Below are positions 34,206 to 42,634 of a stretch of 59,747 bases of DNA, piece after piece. Position numbers and translations under genes: made by a program. How positions within the stretch are numbered: position 1 is the first letter of the stretch; every line of letters starts with the position of its first letter. The notes under the pieces are model-generated. The model was not told where the DNA came from, did no database searches, and worked only from the letters and a program-made list of their open reading frames with translations. Origin of the DNA: Acetobacteraceae bacterium (GTDB lineage: Bacteria > Pseudomonadota > Alphaproteobacteria > Acetobacterales > Acetobacteraceae); the NCBI GenBank assembly GCA_030041255.1, contig JASHOF010000112.1:1-59747 (forward strand). The letters run 5' to 3'.

Positions 34206-35072
34206 TCAGCCCGCCTCGCCGGCGAGCCAGGCTTCGCAGCATCCCTTTGCCAGCACGCGCACCCGCCCGATCATCGACGCCCGCTCCGCCACGCTGATCA
34301 CCCCCCTGGCGTCGAGCAAGTTGAAGAGATGGCTCGCCTTGATGCACTGATCGTAGGCCGGCAGCGCCAGCGGTACCGCGAGCAGCGCCTTGCATTCGTG
34401 TTCCGCGTCGGAAAAATGCCGCGCCAGCAGGGCGGTGTCGGCGTGCTCGAAGCTGTAGGCGGAATATTCGCGCTCGGCGCGCCCGAAGACCGCGCCGTAA
34501 CGCACGCCCGCGCCGTTGAAATCGAGATCGAAGATGTTCTCCACTTCCTGCACGTACATGGCCAGCCGCTCGATCCCGTACGTGAACTCGACCGACGGCA
34601 CGGCACAGGGAATGCCGCCCATCTGCTGGAAATAGGTGAACTGGGTCACCTCCATCCCGTCGCACCAGACCTCCCAGCCGAGGCCCCAGGCGCCGAGCGT
34701 CGGGCTCTCCCAGTCGTCCTCGACGAAGCGGATGTCATGCTGCAGCGGATCGATGCCGAGGGCGCGAAAACTCTCCAGGAGAAGCGATTGGGGAGCATCC
34801 GGGATCGGCTTCAGGAGCACCTGGAACTGGTAGTAATGGCCGAGCCGGTTCGGATTCTCGCCGTAGCGGCCATCCGTCGGCCGGCGCGAGGGTTGCACGT
34901 AGGCCGCCCACCACGGCTTCTCGCCGAGGGCGCGAAGCGTCGTCGCCGGATGGAACGTGCCCGCCCCCATCTCGACGTCGTACGGCTGCAGCAGCAGGCA
35001 TCCTTGGGTGACCCAGAAGCCGGAAAGACGCAAAATCAGCTCCTGGAAGCTTCGAGGTCGAGTGGGATCCAT
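34206..35072 (-). CDS. glyQ: Glycyl-tRNA synthetase alpha subunit
   Basis: Catalytic subunit charging tRNA-Gly; 288 residues. [18 protein letters not shown] at the N-terminus, [19 protein letters not shown], and [17 protein letters not shown] are hallmark GlyQ motifs. ATG 35072; first gene of glyQ-glyS-ppdK. The 108-bp gap to the plus-strand gene at 35181 must contain both promoters. Confidence 0.97.
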   Translation of the reverse strand: MDPTRPRSFQELILRLSGFWVTQGCLLLQPYDVEMGAGTFHPATTLRALGEKPWWAAYVQPSRRPTDGRYGENPNRLGHYYQFQVLLKPIPDAPQSLLLESFRALGIDPLQHDIRFVEDDWESPTLGAWGLGWEVWCDGMEVTQFTYFQQMGGIPCAVPSVEFTYGIERLAMYVQEVENIFDLDFNGAGVRYGAVFGRAEREYSAYSFEHADTALLARHFSDAEHECKALLAVPLALPAYDQCIKASHLFNLLDARGVISVAERASMIGRVRVLAKGCCEAWLAGEAG

Positions 35073-35180
35073 TGACTTGGCGCCGCGGCCGCGTGATGCG
35101 GCGCAGCATAAGATGTGGTCCCGAGACCGGGCAAGCGGCCGGGACAAGCAAGGGCGCGAGAGGGAGTAAAGGCCGCCAGC

Positions 35181-35636
35181 ATGAGCTTCGACAGATCGGG
35201 GTTTCGCCTGCGCCGCGATCTCGCTCCACTGGTGCTCGTGGTGGCGGCGATCGTGGGGGCGATGTACTATCGCCGTTACGGGGTCGAGCCGCGCTTCTGG
35301 GCCGCCGCCTGCATTGCCCGCAATCCTCCTTTCGGCTGCGTGCCGCGGGCGGCCGTGGTGTGGCTGCAGGGCCAGGATCTTTGGGGCTGGACGGCGCTCG
35401 TGCTGGGCCTCGCCGCCTTCATCACCCGCCGCTTTTCCCTGGCCATCGCCGCTCTGATCGTCGGCGGGGCGGCGGTCGTCAACTTCAACGCCGGCCTCGG
35501 GATGTTCGGTGCTGCCCTCGGCGCCTGGACCTGGCTCAGGCTCTCGCCCGGCGAATCGCGCGGGCGCGGAACCGCCAGAGGGCAGGCAGAGCCAGCACCA
35601 GTGCCGCCACGTTCCAGACCAGGGCCTGGTGATTGA
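35181..35636 (+). CDS. Hypothetical small membrane protein
   Basis: The 151-residue protein has three hydrophobic segments (about 15-28, 68-84 and 88-122) and a disordered Pro/Arg/Gly tail from about 125. No family recognised. ATG 35181 is preceded by GAGGGAGTAAAGG. Its last 101 nt lie opposite the end of the convergent GH17 gene; the low-complexity tail is encoded there, so the true coding end could be earlier. Divergent from glyQ. Confidence 0.6.
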   Translation: MSFDRSGFRLRRDLAPLVLVVAAIVGAMYYRRYGVEPRFWAAACIARNPPFGCVPRAAVVWLQGQDLWGWTALVLGLAAFITRRFSLAIAALIVGGAAVVNFNAGLGMFGAALGAWTWLRLSPGESRGRGTARGQAEPAPVPPRSRPGPGD

Positions 35637-37179
35637 GCAGCCCCTCCATCCGCACGCTCTCTACCGCACCCAGTGCCAGCACGAGCCCGGCCAGGAGTTC
35701 CTCCCGGCCGCCGCCGGAAGCCGCAAGGTCGCGGAGCGCGGCGCGCGCCGCCACTGCCAGCGCCGGAATGGCGAACACCGGCAGCGGAAAGTCGCGGTAG
35801 CGCGGATCGCACACGAGCAGCGCCTGCATCACGGCCGCGGTCCAAAGAAAGAGGAAGGAGAGATCGTCGAGCAGCCATTCGCGGCAAGCCGCCCAGCGGG
35901 CGCGGGGGAACCTGAGAGTGAGGAGATCGCGCACCGTGCGCGTCGCGTCCTCACCATTGCGGGCGCGTGGCCGGCCGGCGCCGGCAAGGATCAGGGCCGC
36001 CCGATCCATCAGGACGATCGCCAGCGCTGCCTGCCCGGAGAGGTTGGCGATCGCCATGAGCAGAGCCCAGTTGCCATAAATCACCGGCACCGTGCCCGCC
36101 CAGGCGAAGGAAAGCGCAGCCCCGAGCAGCATGGCCAATGCCGCGAGGCGAGAAGCGGCCGCTTCGTTGGGCCGCCATTGCCAGGTCACGCCGGCGAACA
36201 GCAGTAGGCCGGCGACAATGCCGATCGCCGCCTCTTCCGGCCAGGCGGGATTCTCGACGAGTGGGCCGCGCAGCGGAAATTTCGGCTTCCGCCAAGCCGT
36301 CCAGAGGCCCCAGTTGGCACCGACGGTGCCCTCGAGCTGGAATTTCCACACCTGGTCGAACGCCTCGATCAGGTTGTACGGAACATGATTGCGATCGGCG
36401 AAGCTCACGAACCGGCGGACGAAGATCGCTTCGTTCACCCGGCCCGGCGCGGCGCCGTCGCGCCAGCGGCCGCGGCTCGGCCAGCCGGCTTCGCCGATCA
36501 CGATCGGCTTATCCGGGATCAGGGCGTGGATGCGGTCATAGACGTTTCGCACATGCGCGATCGCGCGGCCGAGCGGAACCGGGTTGTCCTCCCAGTGGGG
36601 CAGGATGTGGATTGTCACGAAATCGACATGACGTGCGATCTCGGGGAACTGCTCCCAGAACTCCCAGACATCGGCGTAAGTGACCGGCTGGTGCACCGCG
36701 CGCTTCACCTGCTCGATGGCGGCGATCAGTGCCGAGGGCGGCAGGTCGCGCCTCAGCAGCACCTCGTTGCCGACGATCACGCGCGTTACCGTGTGCGGGT
36801 AGCGATTGGCGATCGCGATGCCGCGCGCGATCTCCTTCGCGTTCTGCTTGATGTCGGAGCCGAGCCAGATGCCCTGCCAGACCTTGAGGCCGACCTTTTG
36901 CGCCAGGGCCGCGACGTCGTACTTCCCTTCGATCGCCGAGTAGGTACGCACCGCATCGACATGTCCCTTCAGCACCTCGAGGTCTGCCAGCGCCTGGGCG
37001 GCCGTGGGAAAATTTTCCGTGAGCGGCGATTGCCAAGCGCGATAGGGCGCGAACGAAACGGAATGGAGCTTTCCCACCGGCATCGTGACGTCGCCGGCGG
37101 CCGGGCGGTTCGGCCACCACCACGCGAGGACGATGAGAAGGGAAAAGAGCGCCAGCAGCAGGACCGGACGGGCGGACAT
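35536..37179 (-). CDS. GH17 domain membrane protein, beta-glucan enzyme-like (NdvC-like)
   Basis: The 547-residue protein has an N-terminal signal anchor (residues 5-22), a periplasmic GH17 domain at about 38-320, and a C-terminal half with about seven membrane helices. Catalytic glutamates are E139 in [10 protein letters not shown] and E230 in [12 protein letters not shown]17 enzymes cleave or transfer beta-1,3-glucan; the combination with membrane helices resembles Bradyrhizobium NdvC, implicated in beta-1,6 linkages of cyclic glucans. A role in periplasmic or cell-surface glucan synthesis is therefore inferred. ATG 37179. No ndvB-like synthase is in the window. Confidence 0.82.
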   Translation of the reverse strand: MSARPVLLLALFSLLIVLAWWWPNRPAAGDVTMPVGKLHSVSFAPYRAWQSPLTENFPTAAQALADLEVLKGHVDAVRTYSAIEGKYDVAALAQKVGLKVWQGIWLGSDIKQNAKEIARGIAIANRYPHTVTRVIVGNEVLLRRDLPPSALIAAIEQVKRAVHQPVTYADVWEFWEQFPEIARHVDFVTIHILPHWEDNPVPLGRAIAHVRNVYDRIHALIPDKPIVIGEAGWPSRGRWRDGAAPGRVNEAIFVRRFVSFADRNHVPYNLIEAFDQVWKFQLEGTVGANWGLWTAWRKPKFPLRGPLVENPAWPEEAAIGIVAGLLLFAGVTWQWRPNEAAASRLAALAMLLGAALSFAWAGTVPVIYGNWALLMAIANLSGQAALAIVLMDRAALILAGAGRPRARNGEDATRTVRDLLTLRFPRARWAACREWLLDDLSFLFLWTAAVMQALLVCDPRYRDFPLPVFAIPALAVAARAALRDLAASGGGREELLAGLVLALGAVESVRMEGLLNHQALVWNVAALVLALPALWRFRARAIRRARA

Positions 37180-37326
37180 GAAGCGTGCATAGCCGAGGGC
37201 GCGAGAGGGGCAAAGAAGAGGCGAGCGGCGGCGGAATCGCGGGCGCCGCGGCTTGAACACCTGGCCGGCTGGCGCCACATCCGGGCTCTCTCTCTTTGGG
37301 AATCTCTCCGGGAGCTTGGCCAACCC

Positions 37327-38124
37327 ATGACGAACGAGGAACGGGACATCATCACCCGCTTCGTCGAGCGCGCGGCGGGCGGCGCCGGCGGCGGCTCGGT
37401 TCCTTCCACCGCCGCGTCCCTGCCGCCGGTCGATGCCGAGGCGGACGCCCTGATCGCCGAACTGTTCAGGCGCCACCCCGAGGCATGCTACCGGATCACC
37501 CAGATGGCGTTCGTGCAGGAGCACGCGCTGGCCGAGGCGCAGAACCGAATCGGCCAGCTTCAGTACCAGCTTGCTTCTGCGCGCCAGGCTCCCGCGCCCG
37601 TGCCGCCTGCCTCGCGCGGCGGTTTCTTCTCCGGCCTCTTCGGCGGCGGCAGCGCCCAGCCGTGGAATGCTGCCCCTGCCGCCCCGCCACCGCAGCCGAC
37701 TTATGCGCCCGGCTACCAGCCCGGCATGTTCCAGCGCGGCGGTTCGGGCTTCCTCGGCTCGGCGCTTTCGACCGCTGCCGGCGTCGCCGGCGGCGTGGTG
37801 ATGGGCAACGCCCTGATGAACCTCTTTTCCCCGCACGCTGCGATGGCTGGCAACTTTGCGGGCCCGGCCGGGGAGACGATCATCAACCAGACCATCAACG
37901 AGGCGCCGAGTCCGTGGACCGACCCCGGCGCGGCAGTGGCGGGCGGCGGTGCCGCTCCCGATCCCTGGGGTGCCGAGCAGGCCGGCGGCGGCTTCGACCC
38001 GACGCAGGCGGGGTTCGATCCATCACAGGGCGGATTCGATCCGACACAGGCGGACTTCGATCCCGACCAGGGCGGTTTCGACCCGGGAAGCTTCGGCGGC
38101 GGGGGCGACGACAGCATCGTCTGA
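37327..38124 (+). CDS. DUF2076 family protein with heptapeptide repeat
   Basis: The 265-residue protein starts MTNEERDIITRFVERAAG, the DUF2076 signature, with a helical N-terminal domain (ADALIAELFRRHPEACYRIT), a Pro/Gly-rich middle, a Gly/Ala hydrophobic stretch (GSALSTAAGVAGGVVMGNAL) and an acidic C-terminus. DUF2076 proteins are periplasmic or ligand-binding proteins of unknown function. ATG 37327. The C-terminal repeat is described separately. Divergent from the GH17 gene with a 147-bp gap. Confidence 0.85.
   Translation: MTNEERDIITRFVERAAGGAGGGSVPSTAASLPPVDAEADALIAELFRRHPEACYRITQMAFVQEHALAEAQNRIGQLQYQLASARQAPAPVPPASRGGFFSGLFGGGSAQPWNAAPAAPPPQPTYAPGYQPGMFQRGGSGFLGSALSTAAGVAGGVVMGNALMNLFSPHAAMAGNFAGPAGETIINQTINEAPSPWTDPGAAVAGGGAAPDPWGAEQAGGGFDPTQAGFDPSQGGFDPTQADFDPDQGGFDPGSFGGGGDDSIV
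37990..38094 (+). repeat. Five tandem 21-bp coding repeats
   Basis: Five consecutive 21-bp units encode GFDPTQA, GFDPSQG, GFDPTQA, DFDPDQG and GFDPGSF. The FDP core is constant at protein level while codons vary (GAC/GAT, CCG/CCA/CCC), so the repeat is kept by selection on protein rather than being a very recent DNA duplication. It lies at the acidic C-terminus of the DUF2076 protein. Confidence 0.9.
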
Positions 38125-38190
38125 CTGCGGCGCCCGGTGCGACTGGCAGCGCCGCGCCGGCATGACACTTCTCCCGGAACGCCCGGCCAT

Positions 38191-38979
38191 TCAGCGGCCG
38201 AAGCGGCGGTTACGATTCTGGAACGAGCGGATCGCCCGCAGAAGATCGATCTTGCGGAAGGCCGGCCAATAGACGTCGGCAAAGTAGAATTCGCTGTACG
38301 CGCTTTGCCAGAGCAGGAAACCGGACAGGCGGATTTCGCCGCTGGTGCGGATGATGAGGTCGGGGTCGGGTGCGTGCGGCATGTAGAGATACTGCCTGAG
38401 CGTTTCCGGGGTGACGCGGGCGATCATTTCATCCAGCGAAGCGCCATCTCCATGCTCGGAGAGAAGCGCGCGCACGGCGTCGATGATCTCCTCGCGTCCG
38501 CCATAGCCGATCGCGATCGTGAGCAGGAGGTTGCCGTATTCGGCGGTGGCGCGCTTGGCGCTGGCGATCGCCTCCAGCATGCCCGGTGGCAGGAGATCGA
38601 GCCGGCCGATGGCATCGACATGCACGCGGCGGGCATGAATGCGGGGATCGGTTGCGAGCATGCGGAGCTTGGACTCGACCACGGCCAGGATGCCCGAAAC
38701 CTGCTCGGTCGGGCGGGCCAGGTTGTCGGTCGAGCAGACCCAGAGCGTGACCGCGGGGATCGCGAGGTCGCTGCACCAGTCGAGCACGTCGTCGAGCTTG
38801 CGCGCACCTGGTTCGTAAATGCCGATCGGGTCGGTGAGGCCGTTCTCCTGCCCATGCCGGCGGTTCCCGTCGAGGATGATGCCGACATGGCGAGGCAGCG
38901 GGTTGGCCTTGATCTCGGCGAGCAGCCGCCGCTCGTAAAGGTGATAGAGCGGTCCGCGCAGGATCTCGGTGACGGGCAT
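38191..38979 (-). CDS. Polyprenyl diphosphate synthase (cis-prenyltransferase), UppS-like
   Basis: Condenses isopentenyl diphosphate in cis onto an allylic primer; 262 residues. HVGIILDGNRR at 31-41 carries the catalytic Asp37; STDNLARP and IIRTSGEIRLSGFLLWQ are the other signatures. Where E. coli UppS has Trp31, His42 stands here, and STEN is STDN. This places it in a divergent subgroup whose product length is uncertain, so it may not be the cell-wall UppS. ATG 38979. A perfect 13-bp hairpin lies 21 bp upstream. Confidence 0.85.
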   Translation of the reverse strand: MPVTEILRGPLYHLYERRLLAEIKANPLPRHVGIILDGNRRHGQENGLTDPIGIYEPGARKLDDVLDWCSDLAIPAVTLWVCSTDNLARPTEQVSGILAVVESKLRMLATDPRIHARRVHVDAIGRLDLLPPGMLEAIASAKRATAEYGNLLLTIAIGYGGREEIIDAVRALLSEHGDGASLDEMIARVTPETLRQYLYMPHAPDPDLIIRTSGEIRLSGFLLWQSAYSEFYFADVYWPAFRKIDLLRAIRSFQNRNRRFGR

Positions 38980-38999
38980 GGTCAGCGGGGGACATTAGA

Positions 39000-39033
39000 C
39001 CCCAATCGGGCTCCGGGTGCAGCCCGATTGGGG
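39000..39033. promoter_or_regulatory. Perfect 13-bp inverted repeat upstream of the cis-prenyltransferase
   Basis: CCCCAATCGGGCT (39000-39012) and AGCCCGATTGGGG (39021-39033) pair perfectly around an 8-nt loop. The element lies 21 bp before the UppS-like ATG and 117 bp before the CoA-transferase ATG, in the 171-bp divergent gap. No T tract follows in either direction, so it is not a standard terminator. It could be an operator for a dimeric regulator or a leader hairpin in the minus-strand transcript. Confidence 0.7.
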
Positions 39034-39150
39034 CCGGAATACCGCGCGAGGGCGCCCGCAGCAATGGAGCGAACACAAGTTCACGGGTACTTGAGCGATT
39101 GCCGTGATGGTTCGAAACTTTGCCGACCAGGTGCGGCGGGAGAGTCTTGC

Positions 39151-40362
39151 ATGCCGGACAGCCGGATTGAGCGGAGAGAGCTGGCGGAGACCTCGCTGCC
39201 GCTCGGCAACCTGACCGTACTCGACCTGACGCTCGCGCGGGCCGGGCCAACCTGCGTGCGCCACCTTGCCGACTGGGGGGCCAGGGTGATCCGGATCGAG
39301 CCGCCGAGCACGGATTCGGAAGGCATTGCCGGCGACCGTGACGGGCCGGACTTCCAGAATCTCCATCGCAACAAGCGGATGATCACGCTCAATCTCAAGT
39401 CCCCGGAAGGTCACGCTGCCTTCATGCGACTGGCGGCGGGCGCGGACGTGATCGTCGAGAACATGCGGGCGGCGGTGAAGCATCGCCTGGGCGTCGCCTA
39501 CGAGGACGTGCGGGCGATCAATCCCAGGATCGTCTATGCGAGCATCAGCGGTTTCGGGCAGGACGGGCCGTACGGCAGGCGCGCCGGGGTCGATCAGATC
39601 GCGCAGGGGATGGGGGGGCTGATGTCGATCACGGGCCTTCCCGGGCAAGGGCCGGTACGCGCCGGCATCCCGGTTGCCGACCTCACGGCGGGGAACCTGC
39701 TGGCGCTCGGCGTGATGGTGGCTCTCTATGACCGGGAGAGGACTGGCGTCGGGCGGTGGGTGCAGACGAGCCTGTTGGAGGCGCAGGTCTTCATGCTCGA
39801 TTTCCAGGCCACGCGCTGGCTGATGAAGCACGAGGTGGCGCAGCAGGCCGGGAACGACCATCCGACGGGGATCCCGACCGGCGTCTTCCCCGCGTCCGAC
39901 GGGCTGATCAACATCGCCGCCTCCTCGGCGCGGCTTTGGGGGCGATTCTGCGAGGCGATCGGCCGGCCGGAATGGAAGGCAAAGGAGGAGTGGAAAACGC
40001 AGAAGGGCCGGAGCGACGCGCGGGTTGCGATCAATGCCGCGATCGCCGAGGTGACGCGTGAGAGGCCGGCCGCCCACTGGATCGAACTGTTCGAGGAAGC
40101 CGGGATTCCCTGCGGGCCGATCAACACGATCGACCAGGTATTCGCCGACCCGCAAGTGGCGCATCTCGGCGTGGCGCGGCCGGTGGTCCATCCGCGCCTT
40201 GGCCGGATCGACCTGGTGGGCTCGCCGATCACCCTCACCGGCTATCCGAAGGAAATCCGGACCGCGACCCCGGAGGCCGGCCAGCACACGGAGGAGGTGC
40301 TGCAAGAGGCCGGATTCAGCGATGCCGAGATTGCCGAGATGCGCGCCAAGGGAGCGATCTGA
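39151..40362 (+). CDS. CaiB/BaiF family CoA-transferase
   Basis: Transfers CoA between carboxylic acids (class III transferase); 403 residues. Catalytic Asp177 sits in GIPVADLTAG. Other signatures: LTLARAGPTCVRHLADWGAR, NLHRNKRMITLNLKSPEG, and GQDGPYGRRAGVDQIAQGMG. ATG 39151 follows GGGAGAG. Its stop is immediately followed by the ATG of the crotonase-fold gene, so the two are translated from one message. The acid is unknown. Confidence 0.9.
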   Translation: MPDSRIERRELAETSLPLGNLTVLDLTLARAGPTCVRHLADWGARVIRIEPPSTDSEGIAGDRDGPDFQNLHRNKRMITLNLKSPEGHAAFMRLAAGADVIVENMRAAVKHRLGVAYEDVRAINPRIVYASISGFGQDGPYGRRAGVDQIAQGMGGLMSITGLPGQGPVRAGIPVADLTAGNLLALGVMVALYDRERTGVGRWVQTSLLEAQVFMLDFQATRWLMKHEVAQQAGNDHPTGIPTGVFPASDGLINIAASSARLWGRFCEAIGRPEWKAKEEWKTQKGRSDARVAINAAIAEVTRERPAAHWIELFEEAGIPCGPINTIDQVFADPQVAHLGVARPVVHPRLGRIDLVGSPITLTGYPKEIRTATPEAGQHTEEVLQEAGFSDAEIAEMRAKGAI

Positions 40363-41157
40363 ATGCAGTATGCCGGCGGGAAGATGCTGGCCGAGGCCGC
40401 GGACGGCGTCGGGCTGATCACCTTCAACCAGCCCGAGAAGCGCAATGCGATGTCGGTGGAGATGTGGCAGGGGTTGGGCGAGATTCTCGATGCCTTCGCC
40501 GAGGATGCCGCGATCCGCGTCGTCGTTCTGACGGGGGCGGGGGACAGGGCCTTCGTCTCCGGAGCCGACATCAGCCAATTCGAGAAAGCGCGGGCGAATG
40601 CCGATGCGCAGGCCGAGTACGACCGGCTGACCAGCGCCGGCCGCGAGACGCTCGCGCGCTTCCCCAAGCCGCTGATCGCGCGCATCCGCGGCTTTTGCCT
40701 GGGCGGCGGGCTCGGTATCGCGATGCAGGCAGATCTGCGCATCGCATCCTCCGACTCGGAATTCGGGATCCCGGCGGCCCGGCTCGGCATTGCCTATGGT
40801 TTCGAGGCCGTGCGCACGCTGGTTTCGCTGGTCGGGCCGGCGCATGCGCGGATGATCCTCTACACGGGCGGGCGAATCGGTGCCGCGGAAGCGCTGCGTA
40901 TCGGCCTCGTCAATCGCGTGGCCGAACCGGAAGAGCTGAGCGGGGCCGTGCAGGCGCTGGCACGCACGCTCGCCGAGAATGCGCCGCTTTCGATCGCTGC
41001 TTCGAAACTTGCGATTGCGGCGGCGGTCAAGGACCCGGCGGAACGCGACCTCGAGGGGCTCGCGTGCGCTGCCAGGCGTTGCTTCGACAGTGCCGATTAC
41101 CGCGAGGGTCGCATCGCCTTCATGGAGAAGCGCCGGCCGCGTTTCACCGGCAGCTGA
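40363..41157 (+). CDS. Crotonase-fold protein lacking hydratase glutamates
   Basis: Enoyl-CoA hydratase/isomerase superfamily, 264 residues. The oxyanion-hole elements VSGADIS and GFCLGGGLGIA are present, but both hydratase glutamates are absent: Gly118 stands in the first position and Ala138 in the second. Tyr145 in LGIAYG aligns with the catalytic Tyr of E. coli methylmalonyl-CoA decarboxylase (ScpB), and the C-terminus (DSADYREGRIAFMEKRRPRF) also resembles that enzyme. A decarboxylase or other CoA-ester chemistry is likelier than hydration. Paired with the CoA-transferase. Confidence 0.85.
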   Translation: MQYAGGKMLAEAADGVGLITFNQPEKRNAMSVEMWQGLGEILDAFAEDAAIRVVVLTGAGDRAFVSGADISQFEKARANADAQAEYDRLTSAGRETLARFPKPLIARIRGFCLGGGLGIAMQADLRIASSDSEFGIPAARLGIAYGFEAVRTLVSLVGPAHARMILYTGGRIGAAEALRIGLVNRVAEPEELSGAVQALARTLAENAPLSIAASKLAIAAAVKDPAERDLEGLACAARRCFDSADYREGRIAFMEKRRPRFTGS

Positions 41158-41163
41158 CCCGGC

Positions 41164-42516
41164 ATGGCCGAAGTGGACGGGCTTCAGGGCACGGCGCGGC
41201 GGCTGGCGCTGGCGACCATCTTCATGACGATCACGATGGCGGTGCTCGACGGGGCGATCGCCAATGTCGCGCTGCCGACGATCGCGCGTGACCTGCATGC
41301 GAGCCCGGAGGCCTCGATCTGGGTCGTCAACGCCTTCCAGCTTGCGGTCACGGTCTCGCTGCTGCCCTTTGCCTCACTGGGAGAGATCTACGGCTATCGG
41401 CGCGTCTATCAGGCCGGATTGTTCGTTTTCACGCTGGCCTCTGCGCTCTGCGCGCTTTCGAACTCGCTCGCGATGCTGGCCGGGGTCAGGGTGCTGCAGG
41501 GCTTCGGCGCGTCGGGGATCATGAGCGTGAATGCGGCGCTGATCCGCTTCGTGATGCCACAGCGGCTACTGGGGCGCGGTATCGGTTGGAATGCGCTGGT
41601 GGTCGCGGTTGCCTCGGCGGTCGGGCCGACGGTTGCCTCGGTGATCCTCTCGGTTGCCAACTGGCCGTGGCTGTTCGCGGTGAACGTGCCGATCGGCGTC
41701 GCGGCGCAGGCGATCGCGCTGATCTCGCTGCCGGCGACACCGCGCGCACCGCATCCCTTCGACTGGCTGGCAGCCGTGCTGAGCGCGGTGATGTTCGGGC
41801 TTCTGATCGTGGCCATCACCGGCGCCGGCCATGCCGAGAATCGCATGGTGTTGCTCGGCGCGTTGGCGGGCGCGGTGCTGGCGGCGGCGGTGCTGGTGCC
41901 GCGGACGCTCGGCCAAGTGGCGCCGATGCTGCCGCTCGATCTGTTCCGCCGGCCGATTTTCGCCCTTTCCTCGGCGACATCGATTGCTTCGTTCACCGCG
42001 CAAAGCCTGGCGTATGTTGCGCTTCCGTTTTATTTCCAGGACCTGCTCGGCCGCTCCCAGGTGGCGACCGGGTTCCTGATGACACCATGGCCGCTGACTG
42101 TGGCCGTGGCCGCGCCGATCGCGGGCCGGCTCGCCGATCGCTACCCGGCGGGAATCCTGGGCGGCGTCGGCCTTGCCGTCCTGGCGGCGGGCCTGGTGCT
42201 GGTGGTGGCTCTGCCGGCGCACCCGTCGGATTTCGATATCGTCTGGCGGATGACCGTGTGCGGTGCCGGCTTCGGGTTCTTCCAGTCGCCGAACAACAAG
42301 GCACTGCTCGAGAGCTCGCCACGGAGTCGCACCGGCGGAGCGAGCGGTGTGCTGTCGGCCTCGCGCCTTCTCGGCCAGACATCCGGTGCGGCGCTGGTGG
42401 CGCTCGCCTTCGGGCTGGCCGGGGCCGAGGGCACGACGACGGCCATGATCATGGCAGCTTCGTTCTCGGCGCTGGCGAGCGCGGTGAGCATGACCAGGCT
42501 GCTCAAGCCCGCTTAA
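41164..42516 (+). CDS. MFS drug/metabolite exporter, DHA2 (14-TM) type
   Basis: Major facilitator of the EmrB/QacA group, 450 residues. TITMAVLDGAIANVALPTIA near residue 22 is motif D1 of this group, followed by WVVNAFQLAVTVSL and the conserved GASGIMSVNAALIR. It starts 6 bp after the crotonase-fold gene, so it belongs to the same operon and may export a product of the CoA-linked pathway, or act generally in drug resistance. Confidence 0.9.
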   Translation: MAEVDGLQGTARRLALATIFMTITMAVLDGAIANVALPTIARDLHASPEASIWVVNAFQLAVTVSLLPFASLGEIYGYRRVYQAGLFVFTLASALCALSNSLAMLAGVRVLQGFGASGIMSVNAALIRFVMPQRLLGRGIGWNALVVAVASAVGPTVASVILSVANWPWLFAVNVPIGVAAQAIALISLPATPRAPHPFDWLAAVLSAVMFGLLIVAITGAGHAENRMVLLGALAGAVLAAAVLVPRTLGQVAPMLPLDLFRRPIFALSSATSIASFTAQSLAYVALPFYFQDLLGRSQVATGFLMTPWPLTVAVAAPIAGRLADRYPAGILGGVGLAVLAAGLVLVVALPAHPSDFDIVWRMTVCGAGFGFFQSPNNKALLESSPRSRTGGASGVLSASRLLGQTSGAALVALAFGLAGAEGTTTAMIMAASFSALASAVSMTRLLKPA

Positions 42517-42634
42517 CACCTCCGGGCAGGAGGGGCATCCTTCCTGCCGGCCGCGCCCGGCCTCGAGCAAACCTTGACACCGCGCCCCGACCTCTGATTT
42601 GTACGCGAGGCTCGGGAGGGGGCAAGGGCGAACA

